DNA from: Solirubrobacteraceae bacterium
Lineage (GTDB): Bacteria > Actinomycetota > Thermoleophilia > Solirubrobacterales > Solirubrobacteraceae
Reading direction: 5' to 3'
Assembly (NCBI GenBank): GCA_017882465.1
Contig: JADGPN010000003.1
Coordinates: forward strand, 1-45,396
DNA length: 45,396 nucleotides
The translations under genes were made by a program, and so were the position numbers. Positions 1-9,146 of this stretch are shown here, in pieces (positions within the stretch are counted from its first letter, which is position 1; the number at the start of each line of letters is the position of its first letter). Below the pieces are notes generated by a model. That model was not told where the DNA came from, ran no database searches, and worked only from the letters and a program-made list of their open reading frames with translations.

Positions 1-68
1 TCTGAAGCGGATTCCGGGTCCCGCGATCCCTGTTGGGGCGCGTTCTCTGTAGCCACACCCGGAGTCTA

Positions 69-94
69 CTTCAGAGAAGGCTATTTCTCTGAAG
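69..94. repeat. Perfect 10-bp inverted repeat (CTTCAGAGAA-ggctat-TTCTCTGAAG)
   Basis: Read directly; 6-nt spacer, no obvious T-tract, no supported ORF around it. Confidence 0.8.
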
Positions 95-599
95 GTTCCG
101 CTTTCGCTCTGCGATTCCAGGAGCAGCAGCGACCGACGCCTTCGAGACGGCTTCTGCCGCTGCTCAAAGCGCAAGCGACGGGTTGGACTTCCGCTTGATC
201 GGGAGAATGCAGCAGCTGCTTCGCGGTTGTCGTGCGCTATCGGAGCTCATCCAGCTGGAAGCCTGCTGAGGCAGGTCGGTGACGCTTCGTTGGCCGCGAG
301 AGCGGAAGAGCCCGCCACTTGCTGCGTGGCGCTTGTCGCAGGCGCGGTAAGCAGATCGTGGGTGTGGCGGCACTGTCGCTTCCGCCCGGGTAGAGCGGAA
401 TGTTCCCGCCGACCAGCCGCCGGGTTCTCAGAGGTCGTACGCAGTTAGCGTTAGCGTCTGGCTGACGTGGCCCTGACGCCGCTCGTTGCGTGACGGAAGT
501 GCGGAAGCACCGACACGGGGGCGCCTCCGCGGTACAGCGATCGCTGTTGCCCGACCCGCGGACACGCTCCGCCGACGGGATGAGACTCGATCGTGAGCG

Positions 600-2168
600 C
601 TAGCCAGGCGTCGCCGCCGCCCGCTCGCGGTCGATGAGCACACGGCGAAGGATCTTGCCCGAGGGCGACTTCGGGATCTCCTCGAGGATCTCGACGGCGC
701 GGACCTTCTTGTACGGCGCCACGCGCTCGGCGACGAACGCGCTCACCTCCTCGGGGGTGAGCGGCGCGGTGGGCACGACGAACGCCTTCGGGACCTCGCC
801 GGCCTCCTCGTCGGGGATCCCGATCACGGCCGCGTCGGCGATCGCGGGGTGGGTGAGCAACAGCGCCTCCAGTTCGGCGGGGGCGATCTGAGAGCCCTTG
901 TACTTGATCAGCTCCTTGACCCGGTCGACGATCCGCACCGCGGCGTGCTCGTCGACGGTGGCGATGTCGCCGGTGCGCAGCCAGCCATCGGGATCGATCG
1001 CCAGCGCGGTGGCCTGCGGGTTGTTGAGGTAGCCGTTCATCACCTGCGGGCCGCGGATCAAGAGCTCACCGCGCCCGCCGGCGGGCACGTCCTCGCCGCT
1101 GGCGACGTCGACGATGCGGCACTCGGTGTTCGGGAGCGGGGGGCCGATCGAGCCGGGCATCTGCCCCGCGAGGTCGTCCGGAACACTGTGGGTGGTCGGG
1201 CTTGTTTCGGTGAGGCCGTAGCCCTGCAGCATGCGGCAGCCCAGCCGCTTGCCGCACGCCACCTCGAGTTCGGCGGACAGCGGCGCGGCGCCGGAGAGCA
1301 TGAACTCAAGGCTCGAGAGGTCGAACTCGTCCACGAGCGGCTGCTTGGCCAACGCGAGCACGATCGGCGGGACGACCCAGGCGCGGGTGATGCGGTACTG
1401 CTGAACGACGCGCAGGAACTCGGGCAGGTCGAAACGCGGCATCGTCACGATCGTGGCGCCGCGGTAAAGGGGCATGTTCATCAGCACGACCAGGCCGTAA
1501 ATGTGAAAGAACGGCAGCACCGCGATGACGCGGTCATCCTCGCGGGTGCGTTGGTGAGCGATCGTCTGGCAGATGTTCGCCACGAGGTTTCGGTGGGTGA
1601 GCATCACGCCCTTCGGCAGTCCCGTGGTGCCGCTCGAATACGGCAGCGCGACGACATCCTCGGGGGGCTCAATCGCGACCTCCGGCGGCTCGCCGGCCGC
1701 CTCCGGCAGGGAGCTGAACGGCGTCGCGCCGTCGGCCTCGCCATAGACGAAGATCTCCTGCACGCCCGCCGCCCGCGCCGCCGCCCTCGCCTTCTCCGCC
1801 TGCTCGGGCACGGTCACCAGCATGCGCGCACCGCAGTCACGCAGCTGGCGCTCAAGCTCCTCGGCCGTGAACAGCGGGTTGGCGGTCGTGTTGATGCCGC
1901 CGAGCGTCGCGACGGCGTGAAAGGTGACCGCGTACTCGGGCAGGTTGGGGGCGAAGTGCGCGAAGACGTCGCCCTTGCCAAAGCCCCGCTCGGCAAGGCC
2001 TACCGCGACCGCGCGCACGGACTCCACCAGCTGCGCGTAGCTGATCGTCCGACCGCTGGGTCCATCGATCAGAGCCGGCTTGTCGCCAAGCTCGCCAGCA
2101 CCAGCGAGGACAAAATCGGGCAAAGACACGTCCGGAATCTCAACATCCGGAAACGGGCTACGGATCAT
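600..2168 (-). CDS. AMP-dependent acyl-CoA synthetase/ligase (4-coumarate-CoA ligase / FadD-like)
   Basis: ORF 600..2609 with likely start MIRSPFPDVEIPD at 2168; motifs YSSGTTGLPKGV, GYGLTETSPTTH, GWLRTGDIA, KELIKYKGSQIAPAELE, PKSPSGKILRR. Confidence 0.93.
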   Translation of the reverse strand: MIRSPFPDVEIPDVSLPDFVLAGAGELGDKPALIDGPSGRTISYAQLVESVRAVAVGLAERGFGKGDVFAHFAPNLPEYAVTFHAVATLGGINTTANPLFTAEELERQLRDCGARMLVTVPEQAEKARAAARAAGVQEIFVYGEADGATPFSSLPEAAGEPPEVAIEPPEDVVALPYSSGTTGLPKGVMLTHRNLVANICQTIAHQRTREDDRVIAVLPFFHIYGLVVLMNMPLYRGATIVTMPRFDLPEFLRVVQQYRITRAWVVPPIVLALAKQPLVDEFDLSSLEFMLSGAAPLSAELEVACGKRLGCRMLQGYGLTETSPTTHSVPDDLAGQMPGSIGPPLPNTECRIVDVASGEDVPAGGRGELLIRGPQVMNGYLNNPQATALAIDPDGWLRTGDIATVDEHAAVRIVDRVKELIKYKGSQIAPAELEALLLTHPAIADAAVIGIPDEEAGEVPKAFVVPTAPLTPEEVSAFVAERVAPYKKVRAVEILEEIPKSPSGKILRRVLIDRERAAATPG

Positions 2169-2750
2169 TGCCACACGCTCCTCGCTCGACTGCTTGGACG
2201 AGTCTACGCCGCTCCGAGCAGACCTAGGAGACAGTTGCGAGCCCGGTACTCGTCCCCCAGGCTCAGGTGCGCATTCGCGGCCGGACGAGAGTCGGCGTTC
2301 ACCCGGGGCACCGCTGGTATGGACGACGTGCGGGTGCCTCGCTAACGCGGAGGAAGGTCGGCTTCCGCATTCTCGGCGAGCAGGAGTCTCAGTCGACCCG
2401 TTCGAGCCTGACGAGACTTGTGCAAAGGAACGGGAGCAGAAGCCGTCCGACAGGCATCGGCTGGATACCGCGCCAGATGGCAAGGGGGTGATCGACCCCG
2501 TTTCGTGCGACGTCACTCGCGAGTTGTTCAAGCCGCTCCTCGAACTCGAGGTGCCGTGGGCGTCCCAGACGTCGATCGATCGGGTCGTGACCAACGACCC
2601 AACGGCCATCCAGGGACAACCACGATGGCGAGATCACGCCGCCGATTTCCGCACGGACGACCAAAGTTAGTCGTCCAATAAACGTCCATCGGGGCGAGGA
2701 GCGCGTCTGGTGCCACGGACGATGTAGTTGATTTGCAGGCTTTTCGTTAG

Positions 2751-2824
2751 TCGGGGAGACAGGATTTGAACCTGCGACCGCCCGGCCCCCAGCCGGGTGC
2801 GCTACCAGACTGCGCCACTCCCCG
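2751..2824 (-). tRNA. tRNA-Pro (anticodon GGG)
   Basis: Cloverleaf by eye: CGGGGAG/CTCCCCG acceptor, CCCGG-CTGGGGG-CCGGG anticodon arm, GGTTCAAAT T-loop. Confidence 0.93.
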
Positions 2825-2917
2825 TGGTCGGCCGATGATAACCGGCGCAGCGTGGGCGATCAGTGCGGTCCTCGCCGCCCCGAGGCGTGAAGAGGCGGAA
2901 TCGCTGCGGTCGGGCAG

Positions 2918-2988
2918 AGCGGGCGACGGGAATCGAACCCGCCCTCGGAGCTTGGAAGGCTCCTGTGCAACCACAACACTTCGCCCGC
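2918..2988 (-). tRNA. tRNA-Gly (anticodon TCC)
   Basis: GCGGGCG/CGCCCGC acceptor, loop CTTCCAA, GGTTCGATTCC T-arm. Confidence 0.93.
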
Positions 2989-3018
2989 GGGGCTACGCGC
3001 AGGATGGTACCCGCGCGT

Positions 3019-3114
3019 GCACGAGCCCCGTCCGCACACACCCACAGGCGCCTACCCGCGCACGCACGAGGCCGGTCCGCACGCACCTCACGAACGAGCC
3101 CCGTCAGCACGCGC
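3019..3114. repeat. Three imperfect ~23-bp copies (GCACGAGCCCCGTCCGCACACAC-like), irregularly spaced
   Basis: Copies at about 3019, 3064 and 3092. Confidence 0.6.
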
Positions 3115-3861
3115 GCCGGGCCGCCCCGATCAGACCGCCGGCCGGCCAGGCGTATTCCTGCACATCGCCCAGCCGCTGCAGGGGCACCGTGTCGCGGCGG
3201 CGCTGCGCCACATCTCGGCCGGGTACTTGCGCAGCGACTCGGTCGCGAAGCGGCCGATCGCCACGGCGGTCACGGCGACGCCGTCGGCGGCCCACTCGGC
3301 GGCCAGCTCGCGGGTGAGCGACTCGACGGCCGCGCGCGCGGTGCCCGTGTGGGCCATCGCCGGCATCCCGCGATGAGGCGAGACGGTGACGTTGACGATC
3401 GTGCCCGCACCGGCCGGGCGCATCGCGAGCTCATGGGCCGCGCGGCACATGCCGAGCGTGCCGCCGACGTTCAGGCGCTGGACGGCCCGCCAGCCCTTGA
3501 TCGTGATGCCCTCGGCGGGCACGAAGTACTGGCCGCCGGCGTTGTTGAGCACGAAGTCGAGGCGCCCATGACGGTCGAGCGCGGTCTGTACGATCCGCTC
3601 GGCATCGGGGCGCTCCCGGATGTCTCCCGAGACCCAGGAACAGCGCTCTCCGATCGCGTCTACGGTCTCGGCGAGGACGTCCTCGCGCCGGCCGGCGATC
3701 AGCACCGAGGCACCGCAGCGGGCGAGCTCGACGGCCGCTGCCTTGCCCAGATTTGTCCCGCCGCCCGTCACCAGCGTCACCCGGTCGGCCAGTGCCCCGT
3801 CGCCGAACACGCTGGACGGCTTGGCGCCCAGCTCGCCGGTGCCGGATGCGCGCTCCGCCAC
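3104..3861 (-). pseudogene. Short-chain dehydrogenase/reductase (2,4-dienoyl-CoA reductase-like), 3' frameshifted and probably truncated
   Basis: Frame 1 has VTLVTGGGTNLGKAAAVELA..LNNAGGQYFVPAEGITIKGWRAV..ESLRKYPAEMWRSAA; family-like continuation DTVPLQRLGDVQEYAW lies in ORF 3104..3295, a different frame. Confidence 0.75.
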
Positions 3862-3863
3862 CC

Positions 3864-4325
3864 CTACTCCCCCAGCACCTTGATCACCAGGCGCTTGGGC
3901 CGGCCGCCGTCGAACTCGCAATAGAAGACCTGCTGCCACGGTCCCAGATCGAGGCGGCCGTCGGTGACCGGGACGATCACCTGGTGGTGGACCAGGAGGT
4001 TCTTGAGATGGGCGTCGCCGTTGTCCTCACCACCGCGGTGATGGCGGTAATCGCCCGGGTCCGGCAGCAGCTCGCGAGCCACGTCGTTGGCGGGCGGCTG
4101 CCAGCTCGGCGGCGCCAGCTTGTCCAGCCATTCGAGCGCGTCGGCCTGGATCCCCGGCTCGTCGTCATTGATCCACACCCCGGCGGTGATGTGCATCGCC
4201 GAGACGAGCACCATGCCCTCGCTGATCCCGGACTCGCGCAGCGCCGCATCGACGTCCTCGGTGATGCGCACGAACGCGCGGCGCTGGGCGGTGCGGAACG
4301 TCCGGTACGCGGTGTGGGACCTCAT
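3864..4325 (-). CDS. YjbQ family protein (secondary thiamine-phosphate synthase-like)
   Basis: [78 protein letters not shown]. Confidence 0.9.
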   Translation of the reverse strand: MRSHTAYRTFRTAQRRAFVRITEDVDAALRESGISEGMVLVSAMHITAGVWINDDEPGIQADALEWLDKLAPPSWQPPANDVARELLPDPGDYRHHRGGEDNGDAHLKNLLVHHQVIVPVTDGRLDLGPWQQVFYCEFDGGRPKRLVIKVLGE

Positions 4326-4494
4326 CGGCGCCGGATCGTACGCGCTCGGGCGCTCGGCCGGGCGCGGGCACCCCGCTCGGGGCTCGGGCGCTCGCGGCGC
4401 GTGCGCGCAAAAGGGGCGCTCGGAGGCGAAAGTCGGAGCCACCGGCTGCCCATCCGCTCTGAACAGCTCGTCGCTACGATGGCGAGCCAGTCCA

Positions 4495-4565
4495 GGGGGA
4501 CTGGTGTATCGGTAACACGGTGGTCTCCAAAACCGCAACGCGAGGTTCGACTCCTCGGTCCCCCG
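4495..4565 (+). tRNA. tRNA-Trp (anticodon CCA), atypical short D-arm
   Basis: GGGGGAC/GTCCCCC acceptor, GTGGT-CTCCAAA-ACCGC anticodon arm, CGAGG-TTCGACT-CCTCG T-arm, G73; D-arm GTGT-ATCGGTA-ACAC. Confidence 0.85.
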
Positions 4566-4631
4566 TCAGCCGCAGCGCGCGCATCCGCGCCGACCCCGTG
4601 ATCGGGCGTGGGTACTCACCGCTCCTCGTCA

Positions 4632-4715
4632 TGCGGGCGGAGGGACTCGAACCCCCAAGAGCGTAAGCCCACCGGCACCTAAAGCCGGCGCGTCTGCCAG
4701 TTTCGCCACGCCCGC
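4632..4715 (-). tRNA. tRNA-Leu (anticodon TAG)
   Basis: Class II tRNA; GCGGGCG acceptor, CCGGC-TTTAGGT-GCCGG anticodon arm, long variable arm. Confidence 0.93.
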
Positions 4716-4807
4716 TGGCGGAGGGGATTCTAGGCCGCTGACGGAGATCGCACTGGCACAAGGGAAACCGCCACACGCGGCCGCCCGAGAATGTATGGTC
4801 CGCACCC

Positions 4808-5371
4808 GTGCCCCCTGTGCGCAATCTCCCGCCGGGCTACACGATCAGCTATCCCAACCGGGACAAGCCGGCCGCCAGGGCGACCAAGGCGATCGTGATC
4901 CTGCTGTTGCTGATCTCGGTGGCGCTGATGCTGATCGTGACCATGGGCGGCTGGTCGAAGCTCCAGGGGCTGAAGCCGGTCAACTTCGCCTGGTGCCTGA
5001 TCTACCTGGTGATCGCTTTCTACGTGGCGCGATGGACTCGAGGGCTGCTGCCGATCGCCGCCGCGATGGCGATCCTGCTGCTGATCCTGGCCGTGATCGC
5101 GGGCACCGGATACAGCGGCACCAGCTGGTTCGACCGCAGCCACGCCGGCTTCGCACCGGCGCAGTCCAGCTTCGGCGGATCCGGGCTGAGCCCCGACACG
5201 CTCGGGCTCGTGACGCTCCTGATCGCGCCGGTTCAGGTGCTGCTGATCTTCTTCGCCATACGCGGCTTCTCGCAGGGCTGGAACGTCGAGGTCGAGGTGC
5301 CGATCGACGAGGCCAAGCGTCGCGGCGCAAGCCCTTCCGCTTCACCGCCTCCCAAGCCGGCGGCGGCTTAG
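4808..5371 (+). CDS. Multi-pass membrane protein of unknown function
   Basis: 187-aa ORF with several hydrophobic segments (AIVILLLLISVALMLIVTM, FAWCLIYLVIAFYVA, LPIAAAMAILLLILAVIAG). Confidence 0.75.
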   Translation: MPPVRNLPPGYTISYPNRDKPAARATKAIVILLLLISVALMLIVTMGGWSKLQGLKPVNFAWCLIYLVIAFYVARWTRGLLPIAAAMAILLLILAVIAGTGYSGTSWFDRSHAGFAPAQSSFGGSGLSPDTLGLVTLLIAPVQVLLIFFAIRGFSQGWNVEVEVPIDEAKRRGASPSASPPPKPAAA

Positions 5372-5456
5372 CCGCGGCGGCCACTCGGCAGTGCCCGTCG
5401 TCGCGCGGGACGCAAACGGCGGTCGCCGGGACGTGACTCGACCGCTGCCCGAGGTC

Positions 5457-6490
5457 CTATCGGAAGCGGATGCTGACCCTGCAGCCGGCGGTGTGCTGAG
5501 AGCCGGCCTTCGTGGACTGCCAGTACACGTGGAGCGCGTGGTGCTGGGTCACGTGCTTCGGCTTCGTGACCGACGCAAGTGTCATATGCGCCCTCTGGAG
5601 CAGGGCCTTCGCGGCGGCGAGGGTCCTCCCTGCAGGTTCGGCGTGGCGTACGCCGCCTGCACGGCACTCGTCGTAGCGGAGCCCGCCGCCATCGATCCGC
5701 CGGCGCTCGTCGCCGTGACCACGACGCGGATCCGATGACCGACGCTGCTGCGCGGCAACACGTAGCTCGCGGAATCGCCACCGTTGCTGCTGCAGCTTCT
5801 GCCGGCGCCATCGCACGTCTGCCGCTGGTAGGCGTAGCCGGTGGCGCAGCGCGTCCCCCACGAGTTCTCGATCCGCATCCCGTTCTGGTCGTAGCCGAGC
5901 ACCGTCACCGCGTGCCAGCCCTGGAACGGCCCCCGGTCCTGTTCATACGGATAGGCCCCGCCGTTGCCGGATCTCACGGCGTAGAAGTCCCGGTAGACCG
6001 GGATCGAGATGACAACCGGGGTTCCCTGAGCGAGAGCTGCCTCGATTGACGCCCGGTCGGTGCCGACGTCGGTGTAGCCGGTGAGCTTCCACTGTGCCGC
6101 GCTGGCGATCTCACTGGCGCTGGGTTGATCTGACCAGTCGAAATCGCCCCTGGAAGTAGTCGGCGCGGTTGTCAACGCCCTGTGACCTCGCGATGTCGAG
6201 GTTCGCGTCGATGCCGCTTCCGCTGTCCTGCCCCCGGTTGGTCCGCGAGTAGGTGTACATCGGGCTCGGAGCCGCCGGGCGCCGGGAGGTCGTCACGCCT
6301 CTCCCAGTAGCCCAGGGCGGTGTTGGCGGTGGCCCAGGCCGAGCAGGAGTTGACCTGGCCCTGATCGCCGGGAGATGGCATATCTGGTCAGGTCAACGTG
6401 CTCCGGCAGGGAGACCACGCTCCGTTCCCACGGTTTGAAGCGGCGGCAGCAAGCAGCGACGCCTTTGCCTCGATCAGGTTGAGGTTGGGG
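5457..6490 (-). pseudogene. Decayed C1 (papain-like) peptidase with C-terminal Ig-like and PASTA-like segments, several frameshifts
   Basis: Fragments across three frames: FKPWERSVVSLPEHVDLTRYA / GDQGQVNSCSAWATANTALGYWE / MYTYSRTNRGQDSGSGIDANLDIARSQGVDNRADYFQG / FDWSDQPSASEIASAAQWKLTGY..GWHAVTVLGYDQNGMRIENSWGT..SVGHRIRVVVTATSAGGS / GRTLAAAKALLQRAHMTLASVTKPKH. Confidence 0.8.
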
Positions 6491-6566
6491 AGACCTCCTC
6501 TGTCATCGGCCGCCGGACATGCCTGCGCCACGTGGCACGACGCACAGGTCGCCGGAGGACTACGAA

Positions 6567-6650
6567 TACGGCGGGTGGGAGTCGAACCCACACGTCCTCT
6601 CGGACACCGGGACTTGAATCCGGGGCGTCTACCAATTCCGCCACCGCCGC
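6567..6650 (-). tRNA. tRNA-Leu (anticodon CAA)
   Basis: Class II tRNA; GCGGCGG/CCGCCGT acceptor (G1-U72 wobble), loop TTCAAGT, GTGGG-TTCGACT-CCCAC T-arm. Confidence 0.9.
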
Positions 6651-6681
6651 TTCAGGCGCGGAGTCTAGATCGGCCGGGGGC

Positions 6682-8256
6682 CTAATGGCCTGCGCCGAGC
6701 ATCCGGCCCAGCAGGTTCTCGGTCAGTCTGACCAGCCGCCGATCCGCCGCGCGCGGCGCGTCCGGGGAGGTCGAGGGCACCGGCGAGAGCCCGAGCTGCC
6801 AGCCCATCGTGCCGGCCGAGAACACGAGCGCTCCCGACCGTGCTCGGTAGAGCGTGCTGTAGGTCTGATCCGACGGGGCGATTCTGCTCTGGCACACCGC
6901 CGATCCGCCGCCGATCACGTCGACCGGGCCCGGCGGCAGCGGCGCGATCCGGTCGAGCTCGTAGCCGACGATCCCGTCCACCACCGAGCCGGCGGTGAAG
7001 CCGGTTCCCCGGAACAGCCATCGCGGCCTCAGCGTCGGCGCCGGTGACCACCCGTAGTAGGCGTAGACCGGCGGGCCGGCCGCGTGGGTGAGGCGCGGCG
7101 TGATGCAGTTCTCGTACACGGTGCCGGTGACCGAGGCGCCGCCGTCAGGAAACCGGCCGCTCGGCTGGGAGCGGTCGACGTCGAGCAGCGCGTGCTGCTT
7201 GTAGGCGATGATCACGTGGTCAGGGTGTCCCGCTTCGCTCGATGCGGGCGTCGCGCGGGCATAGCGGACGCGCCAGCCCATCGTGTCCGAGGTGAAGAAG
7301 GCCAGGTTCACGCCGGCATCGCGGGCGGCGGCGTAGGCGTCGTGCGCCCGCAGGGACCAGTACTCGGAGTGACCGATGTCGAGCACCGCGCGCGCGCCGA
7401 GCAGCTCGGTGGAATGCAGATCGACGCCGGTGTCGGTGGCGTAGGTCAGCGGGTAGCCCTCGCGCTCGAGGAAGCGCACCATCGCGATGTCACGGGCGAA
7501 CAGCTGACCGGCGCCAGTGGCGGTGTCATAGGGCCGGTCGTAGGAAACCTCGATCCCCTGGGTAGTCCCGGTCTCGATCACCGGCGTGACGGCCGGGTAC
7601 AGGTCATCGCCGCCCCAGTCGTTGTAGGCCTCGTAGGTCGCCGTCGCCAGCTGCGCCACCAGCGGCCCGGCTCGCCTGGCTCGAACCACCAGCAGCGTGT
7701 CCTTCTGCGCCCCGGCGCTGGTCACGAGCTTGCCCACATAGACGCCGCTGACCAGCGAGCTCGGCAGGCGCGGCGACCACGTGGCGTGCCAGCGGCACTC
7801 GGTGAGACCCGTCCGGAGGTCGTGATGGCAGGGCGGCTGTCGGATCGCCGGCAGCTGACCGGAGCGCAGCACGAGCCGGCCGCCGCGGCCACCGTACCAC
7901 CCCATCCTGAACAGCTCCACGCGGACCCATCTCGCCCCCGGCGCGTGGACGTAGAAGCGCTCGACCCGCCCGGGCGTGACCTCCTGCTCGGACACATAGC
8001 CCTCGACCAGCCCCGAACCGGGGCGGCCCGAGAGCTGCCAGGCCCGGGTCCCGGGGAGCCGGTTCTCGTCCGCGACCGACAAGGTCGGAGCTACGGGAGC
8101 CAGGGACCGCTGGGGCCCGGGACCGAGCGACGCGGGCGCACCGGTGGCCGCGGTGCCGGGGCCGAGCTCCTTGATGCTGTGACCGCAGGACGCCGCCAGC
8201 AGGGCCAGCACCAGCGCCCCGGCGGCCGTCCACGGCCGCCGCCATCGGGTCCTCAT
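6682..8256 (-). CDS. Lipoprotein with N,N-dimethylformamidase beta-subunit-like domain
   Basis: Signal plus LAASC; VRVELFRMGWYGGRGGRLV..ATYEAYNDWGGDDLY..REGYPLTYATDTGVDLH..DIGHSEYWS. Confidence 0.8.
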   Translation of the reverse strand: MRTRWRRPWTAAGALVLALLAASCGHSIKELGPGTAATGAPASLGPGPQRSLAPVAPTLSVADENRLPGTRAWQLSGRPGSGLVEGYVSEQEVTPGRVERFYVHAPGARWVRVELFRMGWYGGRGGRLVLRSGQLPAIRQPPCHHDLRTGLTECRWHATWSPRLPSSLVSGVYVGKLVTSAGAQKDTLLVVRARRAGPLVAQLATATYEAYNDWGGDDLYPAVTPVIETGTTQGIEVSYDRPYDTATGAGQLFARDIAMVRFLEREGYPLTYATDTGVDLHSTELLGARAVLDIGHSEYWSLRAHDAYAAARDAGVNLAFFTSDTMGWRVRYARATPASSEAGHPDHVIIAYKQHALLDVDRSQPSGRFPDGGASVTGTVYENCITPRLTHAAGPPVYAYYGWSPAPTLRPRWLFRGTGFTAGSVVDGIVGYELDRIAPLPPGPVDVIGGGSAVCQSRIAPSDQTYSTLYRARSGALVFSAGTMGWQLGLSPVPSTSPDAPRAADRRLVRLTENLLGRMLGAGH

Positions 8257-9032
8257 GTGGCCCGCACCAAAGCCATCAGTGGCTCAATGAGAGCAGCCGG
8301 AGCGGCGGCAACGCCCGAGGGGTCCTCGGGCGTTGCCGCCAGCGGGCGCACGTCGATCGCGGCGCGGGCTGCGATCAGGGCGCCGGCGGCCAGGTCCCAG
8401 GCCTTGAGCCCGCGCTCGAAATAGGCGTCGTAGCGCCCGCAGGCGGTCCAGGCCAGGTCGAGCGCTGCAGCACCGAGCCGGCGGATGTCGCGGACCCGCG
8501 GCAGCAGCCGGGCGATGACCACCGCTTGGCGCTCGCGTACCTGGGCGTCGTAGCTGAATCCGGTGGCGATGAGCGCCGTCGAGAGGTCGGAGCGCTTGGA
8601 TGCTTCGATCGCCTCGCCGTTGAGGGTCGGCGGCCCGGACCGGGTCGCCGCGAAGCATTCGTCGCGGATCGGATCGAGCACCACGCCGGCGAGCGCGCCG
8701 CGTGCGTCCTCGCAGGCGATCGAGACGGCGAAGACGGGGATGCCGAACAGGTAGTTGATCGTGCCGTCCAGAGGGTCGACCACCCATCGCAGCGAGCCGT
8801 GACCGCTGGCCCCGCCCTCCTCGGCCAGGATCGAGTCCCCGGGACGGCGCGCGGCGAGCACGTCCCTGATCGCGGACTCGGCGGCGAGATCCGCGTCGGA
8901 GACGAGGTCCGTCGGTCCACTCTTGGCGCGCACGCCCTCACGCTGGCCGAAACGGGCTCGGAGCTCAGCGGCCGCCGCGGCGGCGGCCTCCTCAGCGATG
9001 GCGAGGAGCGCCTGCTCCCCGGTGTCGGTCAT
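8253..9032 (-). CDS. Inositol monophosphatase family protein
   Basis: Start MTDTGEQALLAIAEEA; motifs ILAEEGG, WVVDPLDGTINYLFGIPVFAVSIA, WDLAAGALIAA. Confidence 0.93.
   Translation of the reverse strand: MTDTGEQALLAIAEEAAAAAAAELRARFGQREGVRAKSGPTDLVSDADLAAESAIRDVLAARRPGDSILAEEGGASGHGSLRWVVDPLDGTINYLFGIPVFAVSIACEDARGALAGVVLDPIRDECFAATRSGPPTLNGEAIEASKRSDLSTALIATGFSYDAQVRERQAVVIARLLPRVRDIRRLGAAALDLAWTACGRYDAYFERGLKAWDLAAGALIAARAAIDVRPLAATPEDPSGVAAAPAALIEPLMALVRAT
8304..8340. repeat. Perfect 17-bp inverted repeat with 3-nt loop inside the 3' end of the IMPase CDS
   Basis: GGCGGCAACGCCCGAGG-GGT-CCTCGGGCGTTGCCGCC. Confidence 0.9.
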
Positions 9033-9146
9033 CGCCCACGTTGTAGCGAATCGCGGCCAAAGCCGAGCTACAGGCCATTCCGGCGAGGCGCCGCCGCCCC
9101 GGCTAACGCCGCGGGCGGCGAACCGGCCTGGGATCATGCCCGCTCG

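Noticed and set aside
1-600. Possible genes or mobile element remnant in the first 600 bp
   Set aside because: Short ORFs show no family resemblance; no transposase motif or terminal repeats seen
849-2345. 498-aa plus-strand ORF
   Set aside because: Antisense to the acyl-CoA synthetase, compositionally biased mirror ORF
2169-2750. ORFs such as 2389..2664 (-) and 2080..2670 (+)
   Set aside because: Mutually overlapping, no motif or convincing start context; could be gene remnants but not supportable by eye
3019-3114. Possible CRISPR-like repeat array
   Set aside because: Only three diverged units with irregular spacing, no constant repeat and no cas genes in the window
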